Source: Ceratothoa steindachneri
Lineage: Eukaryota; Arthropoda; Malacostraca; Isopoda; Cymothoidae
Direction of reading: 5' to 3'
Assembly: GCA_963969495.1 (NCBI GenBank)
Contig: OZ018323.1
Span: forward strand, 72,698,920 to 72,762,919
DNA length: 64,000 bases
Part shown: positions 1 to 10,510 of the stretch, one piece after another
Layout: every line of letters begins with the position of its first letter
How positions within the stretch are numbered: the stretch's first letter is position 1
The notes under the pieces: model-generated
The model's database searches: none
Told to the model about the DNA's origin: nothing
Seen by the model: only the letters and a program-made list of their open reading frames with translations
Program-made: the position numbers and the translations under genes

Positions 1-665
1 TGGAATTGCCGTGACGACAGAAATCATTATATTGTCAAAGTGTGGCCCGAAAGAGAAGAGTACATAGTTGTCCGATACAATGTAAAGCACATGGCTTTGG
101 TACATTAACAGAAAATATACCTTCCACCACTTTATAGCAAACTTGGCCTTATCACGAATTTTGTTAAAGCAATGGCCCATGATTTGGATGGATTCCAGTA
201 TCTCAAAGAGAAATTTGGTGCGAAGAAATCCGATGCTAAAATTAAAGCTGGCATTTTTGTAGGACCGGAGATCAGAGAATTGATACGTGACAGGGAGTTC
301 AGAAATAAACTAACTCCACTTGAGTTGGCAGCATGGGATTCATTTGACCATGTATGTAGAACTTCCTTGGTAATCATAGGGTTGAAAACTAGAAATAACT
401 AGTGGACAACATGCTTAAGGCTTATCAACGAATGGGGGTGTCGGATGTCTCTTAAGATGCATTTCTTGCATTCGCATCTAGATTTCTTTCCATCTAATAT
501 GGAAGATATTAGTGACGAACATGGGGAAGGGTTTCATCGAGATATTGAAATGATGTAAAGCAGGTATCAAGGCCCTCCAACGAAAACATGATGGGTGACT
601 ACTGCTGGTTCCTACAAAGAGATGATCCTATACAAGCCAAGAGCAAGAGCCTTAAATATTTTTGA
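1..665 (+). pseudogene. Multicopy arthropod family A gene, 3' part, decayed
   Basis: Frame 1 reads as one protein from base 1 to the stop at 400-402, broken by a single in-frame stop near 109. Motifs include RNHYIVKVWP, LPPLYSKLGLITNFVKAM and AGIFVGPEIRELI. After a frameshift near 400 it continues as MSLKMHFLHSHLDFFPSNM and then SDEHGEGFHRDI (to about 555), and a last frame gives fragments near 600-660. I know this order (HSHLDFFP, then a DEHGERFHQDI-like motif) from uncharacterised multicopy arthropod proteins. Their function is unknown to me and they are probably carried by a mobile element. The stop and at least two frameshifts make it a pseudogene. The N-terminal half lies outside the window. 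A different copy of the same family sits at the right edge. No promoter is visible. Confidence 0.72.
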
Positions 666-1499
666 AGAAATTTATAGTTAGGAGAGTACTACCTATTTTT
701 TATGTAATGCATATCTTGTTTGGGTCTGCAAAAGGACGTACATAATGTCAAATAGAGTGCCCCGATTCCAGACCTTTGCCCAGAAACGTCTCATTCTTTT
801 CAATCTCTTAATAGTTATATCATTAATTGATCCAAGGGGACAAAGTGAGCCATAGAGCCTAGTTCCATAACTCAGGAAACTTACGTGCTAGGACATATTT
901 GAGCACAGATTTGGAATCAGCGCACCAAAATTAGTTAGTTACAACAACATTTACTCATGTAGCAGAGACAAAGTTAAAATTTGTTGGCTAGTGTAATATT
1001 TATTTATATATATAGCACACACACGCCTGCGCACATTCACAGACGAACTACACACACCTACATATTTGCTATAGTTTTCAAGTAACCTTGTGGTATATAG
1101 AGGCACTACCTTTTTTATAGTGGTTTCCCCAGTAGGCCTAGTCACATTTAAAGAATCTATACCATGTTGAACATGCACATGCTTTGATTATTTTCCTGTG
1201 AGACAGACAGATGCCTTTTTGTCATTTGTCCCATTTAGATTTACAAACATTTGAGCACATTTTACAACGCCCAAGACGATTGGAACTGTTCTCCGTACTA
1301 GTGCAGGTTGTTGTAGATGGGACAAAGCCCAAAACTTTAGCAGCTTCTTTAGATCTCATCTGCATTCTTTGTTTATTTGTTTCAAATCTCTTCCGGGCAG
1401 TCGGTCGGACAAGAAATTACTTTCCTATGTATTATGATTATCCTAAATAAGGTGAGTCTTTTCTGAAGTAGTGAATCAGCCAGGCTTTGTGATATAAAA
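666..1499. other. Non-coding AT-rich stretch
   Basis: No protein motif on either strand. The short open frames at 951-1178 (-) and 1211-1450 (+) have no recognisable content. There is a brief alternating TA/CA tract near 1,000-1,050. Confidence 0.5.
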
Positions 1500-2225
1500 T
1501 AATTATCAGTAACTATTTCAGGTCCCGAATTTTCATAAGCCTTGCATAATTATAAATCAATATTATTCCCAAGTTCATGCTGGACTGAATTTCCATGTCC
1601 CATAGGTCATGAGCATATCCAGTGTCAGCTTCACATAACCAAAATATTTTCAGACCATACTTTCTCGGTTCTGTTGGTATATACATGAGTGCGGCCTGCA
1701 ATGCGTCCTCGGTAACCAAGAAGCTGCTCATCTACATTCAATATGTCTCCAGGTATGTAAAGTTTTGAGAGGTTCTCATTCAATTCATGCCACACTTCGC
1801 TAATTGCAGCAAGTCGATCATTTGGTAATCGAGTTTCTCGAACTCGGTAGTTATCAATTCTTACAGTATGTATGAAGAAAAAATCCAAAGCGATTTTAAA
1901 ACAAAACAGCACGATATATCACTTTACCATCAACCCGGATTCCAGAGGTTATGAAGCGCAGTAAAGTTTTGAGAATCGGCTCCTGCATTAAAGATAAGGT
2001 CTATAAATGCTTTTACTTCATCCACTGTAAAAGTAATTATGTAAGGGTATATTTTCTTTCCACCTTTTTGGATTTCACACCTTACATCACTGACCTTCCT
2101 ATTAGTAAATCTTTCTATGGTCAGAAGCATATTATCTGTGATAAACAGATGAAAAGCTTCAGCTTCATCATTTGGATAAACTAGGTTCTGGAAATAGTTA
2201 AATTTAAAAACTGAAGAGACACACG
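1500..2225 (-). pseudogene. piggyBac-type transposase relic
   Basis: Reading right to left on the minus strand, successive frames spell a DDE_Tnp_1_7 (piggyBac/PGBD) transposase. First come NYFQNLVYPNDEAEAF and MLLTIERFTNRKVSDVR, then FTVDEVKAFIDLIFNAG and LHNLWNPG (2,130-1,930). Next is RETRLPNDRLAAISEVWHEL and the hallmark NVDEQLLGYRGR (about 1,720-1,750), which carries a catalytic-core aspartate. Last is IPTEPRKYGLKIFWLCEA (about 1,690-1,625), the segment that follows it in the family. At least two frameshifts and a stop separate the blocks, and the Cys-rich C-terminus is missing. I see no TTAA-flanked terminal repeats. Enzymatic activity (cut-and-paste at TTAA) is certainly lost. Confidence 0.8.
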
Positions 2226-2289
2226 GAATACCATCTCGTGGTTAAATTATCTTTGATGACACTAGAATGGTCACAAAGGCGAAGAGGAA

Positions 2290-3080
2290 GAACTGCTTAT
2301 CTTCATCGCCAAAATAAAGGAGAAAAAATTGAACGGGAAGAATTTACCCCCCTTGCAAATTTGCTTCAGATTAGAACACCAAACCACGGAAGACTGCAAG
2401 GAACATGAACTAACCGGTTCCAGATTCAGCCAAAAGGACACGGCTGGCGCAAATGCCCATGGGTGAAGAAAAATACCCGAACTGTGGACGAAAGCACGGG
2501 GCAATGTCGATGTCCTGCCCCAAGGTGAAAGAGATCCATAGGAGAAAGGCAGAAGAGAAAAAAGTAGAGGCAATCGGGAGGGAGAACACTTCCTACGCCC
2601 AAGTGGCCAGATCTTCTCGTGCTGGAAACATTTCAATTGCCTCACAGAGAACCTACCTGAAAGGCGGCAATAAAAATTCTACAAAAATCCTCATATGCAT
2701 TTTGTACGCCCACATTAAGAATCTGACAAACCCAGGGTGCTTTGCCAAAGAGCTAAACAATATGCTCAAGAATAATGCTATCTCGGAAATGTGGTTTCCG
2801 AACAACACTTCATGAGGGGACGTCTTACTACTGCAATTTCAACCCGAAGAGGAAGCACCCGCAACACCATTCCCTGCAGAAAAGCAACAAATAGAAATGA
2901 GCGCGATCCCGGACGCAACGCCAGCACTTCATAGGTCCATAAACAAGGATCCCAGAATAGAGGCTTAAAGGCTTCCGGAGCTGAAATAAAATACTGCAGC
3001 AAGAAGATTAAAGCAAGCTGAGGGTAACCTCTAAAGTTTCCCATCCTCCTCTGATAAAGAAGAATGCACCAAACCGAATA
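2290..3080 (+). pseudogene. Jockey-like LINE ORF1 (gag-like) relic
   Basis: The decayed zinc-knuckle region starts near 2,345 (ICFRLEHQTTEDCKEHEL) and continues as YPNCGRKHGAMSMSCPKVKE (about 2,475-2,530), a C-x2-C-x4-H-x4-C knuckle typical of ORF1 of Jockey/I-group non-LTR elements. A basic and Gln/Ala-rich tail follows (TSYAQVARSS), then ILICILYAHIKNLTNPG and a short acidic linker into ORF2. One clean open frame covers 2,453-2,812. The upstream knuckle region and the downstream tail need frameshifts. The product would be an RNA-binding chaperone of the element's RNP. It resembles the ORF1 at 60,180-60,700, which shares TYLK, KIL..ILY.H and a WFP-N stretch, so both belong to one clade. Confidence 0.7.
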
Positions 3081-3084
3081 AGGC

Positions 3085-4775
3085 TCTAGTGAGATCAAGA
3101 AGCAAGGAGAAGACTTTTTCTCAAGCTCACAAGTTTGATGGAGAGGAAAGAGAAATAAAATTCTATAAAACGTATCAAACTCCCTTCCTAGACGATCCCA
3201 ACATCAGGAAAATAGTTGAGGGAGTAAAAGATGGCCTCTCAAAATGGAGATACAACTTACCAATTCAAGAATCGCTGTTAGATGAATTGTTCATAAAGTT
3301 TGTCAACTAAAACTAGGCCTTCAACTTTAGCAATGAGCCTGGACCCGTGGCACTAGGCGACCACATCCCGATATAAACCACAATCTTATTTGCTCCAATA
3401 CTAAAGCCCGTTTCATTTAGCAAATGTTATGCAAAAGCAAACTAGGAGCTATATGAAAAGATTATCAGCGAATACCACCAGCTGACATGGAAGACGTCAA
3501 TCTCAAAGAGATAGATTAAGAGATAAATAAGATCACAAATCTTACCATACAAGCCGACGAGAGATGCGTCTCCAAGATTTTCTATAAAAATGCTCTCCCA
3601 ACCTAGGTGGACGAACGAGATGAGGGAAATAGCCCGTAAACATAGATAAATCTAGGAGGAACTCGACACGACAGGGCCAAATAAGAAAAGGTTTGTCAGA
3701 ATTAGACACAGAGCGGTGATCTAAAAACATATTCATCGAGAAACAAAGAGAAATCTGGAATGACATGATTTGAAGGCTGGACAGCGAAGGGAATCCTGTA
3801 AGTTTTTAGAACAGCATCCGAAGATTTAGACGGCTACCCACTAAACCCAGAATGCAAATTAAAGATTGAGATGACATGATTGAGGACCAGAGTTTCTCGA
3901 GAGAAGATTCAGCACACAATGACGAGACATTTTCACGATCACCCCTGAGAAGAATGACAACATCAACCAGGACTTCGAAGACCACCTGCTTGATAGCCTT
4001 GGCCTAGTGATTCATAGAACCCCCTCCACCTGAAAGTATTTCAGGAAAGATAGATGTTTAACCAAGGGTACCCAATCACCTTCAAAGGGACCATAAACAC
4101 CATAAGGTCCTTCAAGCAGTGGTCACCAAGCTGGTCTAGGCTCACGAAAAACAATCTCGTCAATGCCCCGAGGCAAATTATTCAGGGACTGGTAAACACC
4201 ATGATTGCTCCAATGAATAAAGGCCACTTCCCTGACGGGTACAAGGTGCTAAACTTATCTTCATCCTGAAAGAAAACAAGCCCACAGACCAGGTGGCCAA
4301 CTATCACCCGAGATCCTTTGTGACTTTGTCATGGACAGAAGGGTGTGTCTCATGTTTGAAGGCTATAGAAGAACTGAGTTCAAAATTAAGACCACTGCTT
4401 ACCTGGTCTTCACCATCGACCTCCCAATTCCGGTGTACAGGGACACGATTTATCTGTAATTCACAGATGACTTCACTCAGAACATCCCCTGCTCGGAGAG
4501 GAAAGCAAAGGCACAGGCTACTCTCACAATAACGAAAACCAACAAAATCAGTCAGTACGAGAGACGATGTAAGATCCGAATAAAAAGGGACAAATTCAAG
4601 ATCGTCCGACTGAGCCGCAGGTCGACGTGGCCCATCATCATAGATGGTAGGAGATAAGACTACTCCACCGAAGGAACTATCCTTGGCCTAAAGATCTCCG
4701 GCCACGCATAATCTAGAGACTACACAGAAAGGCCGATCCTACCTCAGAGCACAGCGCGTCACTTTTCTCATTTTA
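3085..4775 (+). pseudogene. Jockey-like LINE ORF2 (linker and reverse transcriptase) relic
   Basis: This follows the ORF1 relic on the same strand. The endonuclease-RT linker is visible as WTNEMREIARKHR (about 3,608-3,650) and EIWNDMI (about 3,749). The RT begins near 4,040 with SFKQWSPSW, then MNKGHFPDGYKVLNL (about 4,210-4,257) and TDQVANYHPRSF (about 4,282). The palm motif is degenerate (FTDDFTQN near 4,460 in place of YADD) and follows an internal deletion of the fingers-palm region. It continues as ISQYERRCKIRIKRDKF, WPIIIDGRR and TEGTILGLKISGHA (to about 4,710), the usual Jockey-clade order after YADD. The endonuclease is not recognisable and there is no poly-A tail. Many stops and frameshifts leave it dead. 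Confidence 0.72.
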
Positions 4776-4819
4776 CCCAAAGAACCTGGTTCCATCATCA
4801 CCTTTTTAATTTCTGCAAA

Positions 4820-5430
4820 CGTTTCCATGTTCATAAACCCAGCAGAAAACTATCCTGCCACCCCCAACTCGAAATATCCAGAGCGTCAGGCATGCGGCAA
4901 ATAAGTATGTCCAGATAATCTAATATCTGTAATGTTTTCCAATTGGCGCTTTGGAGTTGTTCTGAAATAAAACATTTAAATGACCCTGAAACAGGCAAAG
5001 TGCATAATCTCCCCTTATTAGCCAACGGCAGCGTCCAATTCATGCCTGCCTTCTTTCGGAGTTGTATCAGTAAATTTATATCGACGTCAAAAGTGGTAAC
5101 TTTCACCTTGCTTTCATATGCGGAACCATCCGCGATATCAGTAAGAGAGTTAAACAAAACTGTCGAAGAAGTTTCCTATCCTTATATCGAAGCAATTATT
5201 TGTTGGCTTTCTTCGTGATAGACACCTTTGGGTTCTGTCCGGGAGAAAATGAGAGCCACTTAATATCGGAAAGATGCCGAACCAGTGAGTATGAAAGCAT
5301 TGTTTACTGTGCACAAGTCAATACGAGTAGTATCTTACGTCCGTTGACAAGAAGTCAATCGATATTATACATCCCAAGGAACCAGTTGCTAAATAAAGCC
5401 GAATTATTTAACATCTGACTTTTCGTCTGA
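4820..5430 (-). pseudogene. Possible BEL/Pao retroelement protease-region fragment
   Basis: Minus-strand frames give pieces resembling the retropepsin-to-RT linker of BEL/Pao polyproteins. ILSGSHFLPDR then SRRKPTNNCFDI (about 5,265-5,185) recalls the DSGS-x-x-HF-x-x-R active-site neighbourhood, with the aspartate missing. Near 4,900, LSGHTYLPHA followed in the next frame by DALDIS and LGVAG recalls the family's LADP...P..IDILLG block. The longest open piece is the 108-codon frame 5,157-4,831. Stops and frame changes are frequent. The assignment comes from a pattern spread over three frames and is tentative. An unrelated decayed gene remains possible. Confidence 0.38.
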
Positions 5431-6439
5431 AATCATATTATTATATTGACTTTGACTGTGCTTTGTATCCCCCTTATTCTTCCTTTTCATAAAATGAGAC
5501 ATGAAAAACTCTCTCGATTGGATTGAATTGCATATTCTTTCGGATATTCTATGCTAAAGTTGGTTGTCCAACACTGAAAGAACAGTCGTACTCTGCACCG
5601 TCTCTCTTTTGCATAACACTGCATGCAAACAGCTTGTAGTGAAAAAAAAAACTAATATACTGTAGAAATGCTAGTAATAATTAGAAAACTTTTGTCATAT
5701 TTTGATGCTACTTTTGAATGTTTTAACTATCACAAATAATTTGGTTAGAACTATTTTTTTGGCAGCATATTTTTTAGCATGAATATAATGAGTAAGAATA
5801 AAACTCTCTTCATGATGCGTTTATAATTATTTAATATTTTACAGAACCACCAATACTATCAAGAATCGAAACCAATACATAATTACATATTCATCGTCAC
5901 CTTTTGACACTCAATTGGAAAATAACAAAAGAGGATGATCCTAAGGGTTAAGTTACGAGTATATTTTATAGATATGTAAATAATGGTTAGCCAATGAGAA
6001 AGTGTAATCTGGTTGGGAAGTCATTAGACGAGCAATTTAAAAAATTTTAATACCCCTTAAGTTAAAAATAACTACAATACAAAACGCAATCAATTATGTG
6101 GAAAATTTTACCTCTGCAAATATTGACATAATTGAAAATCAAATTAGTTTATATATTAATAAAACCAAAATTTTCAAATAGCGTGGTAACGACAAAATAA
6201 ATCAGATCTACATAAAAGTATTTGAAAACAAAAGTTAAAATACACATTTTGCAAGTTTTAAAAATTTCAGTATAGAGGACTTCACAGGGTTGAATGTACA
6301 GCTAATTGCCCCTAAAAGCATAACGACTGATTGTGAAAAGTTCGGCCCAATTCCGTTCTTCGGTCACTGGTCAACTCTTATAACTAGTCCTAGAGTGAAG
6401 ATTGTAAAGTAAAAAAGTAAATAAATGACACACACCAAT
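5431..6439. other. AT-rich intergenic DNA
   Basis: Runs of A and T dominate, with no coding stretch I can identify. The segment near 6,290-6,400 is slightly more GC-rich but holds no motif. Confidence 0.5.
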
Positions 6440-6580
6440 GCTTTTGACAGGGACTCTCAGACAATCATGTTGAAGTACATGAGCTCGAATTTATTCGCAA
6501 GACGTTTAAAGTACCTGGCCAGAATAGACCTGTAGATATAGTTTATGTCAAATTCAAAAAAAGATTTTTACAAAGTCGCA
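6440..6580 (+). pseudogene. Short LINE ORF1-like (L1/FP25-type) scrap
   Basis: One open frame from about 6,450 to 6,562 reads VEVHELEFIRKTFKVPGQ followed by NRPVDIVYVKFKKRFLQSR. The pattern hydrophobic-x-x-RK-x4-P-x-RP-x-hydrophobic-V-x-F-x-x-K resembles the RNA-binding centre of ORF1 proteins of some insect non-LTR elements. It is only about 40 codons with no flanking support, so the call is weak. Confidence 0.3.
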
Positions 6581-6734
6581 CATAAAAGGGTAATAAAGTT
6601 AAAATCAAAGAAATAGTGATTGAAATATTTTAGAAATACTGAAATACCATAGGCAAAGAGTTGTTGTCAATGGAATTAGTTCATCATGGGCATCAGCTAC
6701 TAGGGGTCGACCTCAAGGATCTGTAGAGGAGCTA

Positions 6735-8037
6735 TGCATTTTTAAATATATATAAATATTGTTTACGGATGTCATGCAGGTTTTTCTATAATTATTATTT
6801 TCGCAGCTTGTGATAATTTTGAAGACAACAGTATACTCCTTAAAGTTGCTAGGCCTATAGGCCCAATAATCACTTGCACTCAGTGATTTGGAAAACTGTG
6901 GCAGAGGTGAGAATGAATAAAGAAAGCAAAATTTGATTTTATTATAAATACAACTTTATGAATTAAACTCATAGTAGGCTAATTAGACTATGCGGTTTTA
7001 TGCATGCATATGTTTTCTATACTTCTCAATTTTCTCTAAGAAAATATACCTAAGTAGTTTATTATTGAGCAGAGACTGCAGCCTAATGCATGATATTGTC
7101 AAGTTTAAAACCTAATTCTTGAATCTATTTTATCTTTTACTAATTATAGTGAAGCTGTTTACATGGATCATAAACATCATTTAATTTTGCCTATTACTTT
7201 AGGTTTTTAACATTCACAATATTTTATTTTTAATCACTCTTTCCTCAGAAAAAAACAGGTGAAGGAAAGTGGTGCTGGTATTAAAAGAAAGAAAAAAGCA
7301 AGAGAAGAATTAATAAAAAGATATAAGTGGCAAAAGTGAAATACATCAAACCTCCAGAAACTACTACTAACATCGACCATACAATTAATGAAACTGGAGA
7401 AGTCTGCGAATCCAAACCATTGTAACAGGAACAGCTTCTAAGAATCCTGATGGGAAAGAAGTACACTACTTCTTATCTGTAACCTACTATCTAAACCGAG
7501 TTTATAGAGATTTGAGGAGAAAATGTAAGAAGCAAAATCATCAACCAAGTAAAAGAAGCCAAGTACTTTTAATGATATTCGGAGTCACTCCTGATATTTC
7601 ACAAAAGACCAAATGAGCTAAGTTTTTTGCTATGTTAAGATAAATGGAGATCAAGTGAAGATTAGGGAATAATATTTTGATTTCATTGAAACAAACGGTA
7701 AAATAGGCGAAAATATTTCCACTGTGAATTTGCCAAAAATAGAAAATGATGGAATTGATATTCAAAATTGCAGAGAGCAGGCTATGATATAGCTGCAGTA
7801 ATGGCTGCTAAACATTTTAGTGTTCAGAGAGGTATTAAGGAAATTGATCCCAAAACAGAATTTGTTAAGTGTACAAATCTCTCACTGAATTTGGCATGTA
7901 TTCATGCAGCTTCTATTACTGTAAATTCTATTACATTTTTTGGAACTCTAGAACTGCTCAAGTGGGTTCTCAAGTTTCTAGCCCCTCGCCGTATGGAATA
8001 CAGTAATACAATTCACATTAACCCCTTAAAGTTTATT

Positions 8038-8040
<3 letters not shown>
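6735..8040 (+). pseudogene. hAT (ZMYM/DUF4371-type) transposase, N-terminal half, copy A
   Basis: The 5' non-coding region (6,750-7,250) matches copies B and C. The N-terminal coding part follows near 7,337 (KYIKPPETTTNIDHTINETG) with stops. The best-preserved piece is 7,768-8,043, with YDIAAVMAAKHFSVQRGIKE, DPKTEFVKCTNLSLNLAC and ASITVNSITFFGTLE, which match the DUF4371 core of hAT transposases. Coding homology stops right after FFGTLE and an AT-rich joint follows. Copy B stops at the same point. The left terminal inverted repeat (TIR) is absent, apparently truncated near 6,735. The element is non-functional. Confidence 0.75.

Positions 8041-8046
<6 letters not shown>

Positions 8047-8128
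<82 letters not shown>
8047..8128. repeat. (TA)n microsatellite
   Basis: About 40 uninterrupted TA dinucleotides at the exact joint between the plus-oriented hAT half (left) and the minus-oriented hAT tail (right). The homologous joint near 13,135-13,150 carries only a short (TA) run, so the expansion is local. Confidence 0.95.
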
Positions 8129-8129
<1 letters not shown>

Positions 8130-8130
<1 letters not shown>

Positions 8131-8400
8131 TGAGGAAATGAGCTTTTTTCTAAAGTAAAAGTAAAATAGGATTAAATCCTTTAAAAGGAAAAATTTAATA
8201 ATTACTCATATATGGCTCTCTTTGAATCATTTTAATCAGTTTAAAATTATCACCTCTTTCTACAAAAAAACTTCTTTTTTAGCAAAGTTATCAAAAACAT
8301 TGTCAAAATCTATTTCATCATTAGGTTGTCTCTCTGTAGACAACATGGCGAGATTTTTCAACCTCAGGTTGCTCATACCATCTAGGTGGTGGTAGTAGTG
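8130..8400 (-). pseudogene. hAT transposase C-terminal dimerisation end, copy C
   Basis: The minus strand reads SNLRLKNLAMLSTERQPND then EIDFDNVFDNFAKKEVFL and a stop (about 8,374-8,257), the C-terminal end of a hAT dimerisation domain. The 3' flank down to 8,130 is collinear with the 3' flank of the plus-strand copy at 13,010-13,135. Upstream on the minus strand the ORF dissolves into the GT-rich minisatellite, so the middle of the transposase is gone. It is probably the 3' end of the same element whose 5' end lies at 9,316-10,168. Confidence 0.75.
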
Positions 8401-9345
8401 TAGGTAGTGTAGGCGGTGGTGGTGTAAGTAGTGGTAAATTAGTTTGCAGGGGTTTAGTTGATGACCATGTAGCATATGTGGGTTTAGCTGGTGTAGGTGC
8501 TGTTGCTGGTGGTGATGTAGGTGCTGTTAGTGGTGTAGGTGGTACAGATGTAAGAGGTAGTGGTGTAGGAAGTGTAGGTAGGGTAGTGTAGGTATAGGTT
8601 GGGGGAGTGGGAGTAGGCGGTTGTGGTAGTGTAGGCGGTGGTAGTGTAGGCAGTGGTAGTGTAGGCAGTGCTAGTGTAGGTGGTGGTATGAAGCTGGTAT
8701 AGGTGTATGTTATCGTGGTACAATTGGTGTTTGTGTACGTGGTTGTGCTCTAGGTGTAGGTGGTGGTGGTTAGATGTAGGTGGTGGAGTTGTAGGTGATT
8801 GTTGTGTAAGTATTGCTAGTGTGTGAAGGGCAGGTTTTGTAGATGCAGGTTGCAGTGGTGTAGGATGTGCAGGTGGTGGTGGTGCAGCCTGCGTTGGTAT
8901 AGGGGATAGTGGTGTAGGCGGTAGTGGTGTATTTGGTGGTGTTGTAGGTGTTGTTGTTTCGGTTAGTGGTGATGTAGGTGGTATTGGTGTAGGTGGTGTT
9001 GCTGTTGGTGGTGGTGTAGGCGGTTTAGGTGTAGGTGGTGCTGGTGTTGGCGGTGTAGTTATAGGTAGTATAGATGGTGGTGCAGTTGGTGGTCGTGCTG
9101 GTCTAGGCGATGTAGTTGGTAGTGTTTTAGGTGATGGTGATGTTGCTTGTGGTGGTGTAGGCATATGTGGTGGTGTTGTAGGTTGTGTTGGTGAGACCGG
9201 TGAAGGTTCATGTCATCAGCAGGTTGGTAGTGGTATAGCTGGTTTAGGTGATGTAGCTGCTGGCCATTTACAGTGGTGGTGTAGGCGGTGCTGGTGTAGG
9301 CGGTGCTGGTCGTGGTTATGTAGGTAATGCTAGTGTAGGTGCTGG
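8388..9345. repeat. GT-rich minisatellite, variants of GGTGGTGTAGG / GGTAGTGTAGG
   Basis: Nearly 1 kb built from degenerate 9-15-bp variants of GGTGGTGTAGGT on the plus strand. The purine/T bias removes stop codons on the minus strand and creates an open Pro/Thr-rich, then Tyr/Thr-rich, 226-codon frame (9,164-8,484) with no real domain. It sits inside a hAT copy, between its N-terminal coding part (ending about 9,316) and its C-terminus (starting about 8,374). It probably grew by slippage from a short Pro/Thr-coding run there (KPAPTLALPT is the last readable transposase stretch). Confidence 0.85.
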
Positions 9346-10168
9346 TTTTTTAGGTGGTGATTTTGCCTTTACATTTTCTCCCAATATCTCTATAAACTCG
9401 TTTTGAATAGTAGGTGACAGATAAGAACTAGTGAACTTGTTTTCTATCTGGATTCTGAGAAGATGTTTACGTAGCACTAGTCTGGATTCGTAAACTTTTT
9501 CAGTTTCACTAGTGGTTTGGTCGATGTTAGTAGTAGTTTCTGGAGGTTTGATGTTTTTCAATATTGCCCATTCATGCTATTTTATTAATTTTCTCTTTTT
9601 TCTAATAGCAGGACTACTTTCCTTTAGCTGCCCCATCTGGGGGAAGAGTGATAGAATAATAAAATATTAGTGAATGTTAAAAACTTGCAGTAATAGGCAA
9701 ACTTCAATGATGTTTATGGTCCATGTAAGCTGCAGTCTAGGCTCAATAATAAATTATATAGGTCTATTTTATTAGAGAAAATTAAGAAGTGTAGAAAACA
9801 TATGCATGCATAAACCACAGTCTAATTAGCCTTCTATGAGTCTAATTTATATAATTTTATTTATAATACAGATCAATTTTGCATTATTCATACATTCTCA
9901 CCCCTGCAACAGGTTTCAAAATCACTGCGTGATTTAATTATTGGGCCTAGAGGCCTAGTAACTTCAAAATTATCACAAGCTGCGTAAATAATCATTATAG
10001 AAAAATTTGCGTGACGTTCGCAAACAATATTATTCAAATGTACTGTGACGTGTTTACACGCATCTGGTATCACCGAAAAACTGTCAACTGTGAGAGCCTG
10101 ATTAACGTCAATGTGCTGCCCCCTAAAAGGGCCTCCCGGAGAGGACTGCCTCCCAATAGTACGCCACT
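9316..10168 (-). pseudogene. hAT transposase 5' end and N-terminal part with terminal inverted repeat, copy C
   Basis: The right end, 10,160-10,168 (TACGCCACT), fits the hAT terminus CAGTGGCGTA read from the other strand. The 5' non-coding part matches copies A and B through GCCTGATTAACG, the block near 9,950-10,040 and the segment near 9,800. The coding part 9,561-9,316 reads MKNIKPPETTTNIDQTTSET and later IQNEFIEILGENVKAKSPP, the same N-terminal region as in A and B but with fewer stops. It then runs into the minisatellite. No intact open frame and no 8-bp target duplication could be identified. Confidence 0.7.
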
Positions 10169-10312
10169 ATTTCTTATACACTTTAATAATTTGAAAGAAG
10201 ACATTTTCTCCCCCAAATTTGTTCATCGTCAAAACTCTGGAGCTATTCATGCCATTGCTACGTTTCCTCCATTGTACTTAACTTTTGAAATCTTCCTCTC
10301 ATTCTTACTCCC

Positions 10313-10510
10313 GTGCACGCAACTCTATAAATTACTATGGCAGTCCGTCGGTCGTTCGGGCTAATGGTTATTATTTTACTTTCAATTAGTTTTTGAAAGA
10401 GAGAGAAAGATGATATTATAGCTAATTAATAATACGCTTGAAAATTAAATCTCTTTTTCTCCAAATTAGTGAAATAATTTAGAGCACGTGACTTTTGTCT
10501 GTTTACCTTG
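10313..10510 (+). repeat. Dispersed repeat family D, degenerate copy
   Basis: The left end GCACGCAACTCTATAAATTA plus the following CGGTCGTTCGG matches the left ends of the copies near 28,757 and 30,575 and the inverted copy near 27,680. The right end GAGCACGTGACTTTTG matches their right ends. The interior is AT-rich and poorly conserved. Confidence 0.45.

Noticed and set aside
8484..9164. 226-codon Pro/Thr-rich open frame on the minus strand
   Set aside because: It is generated by the GT-rich minisatellite, which lacks stop codons on that strand. No domain, start context or conservation argument.
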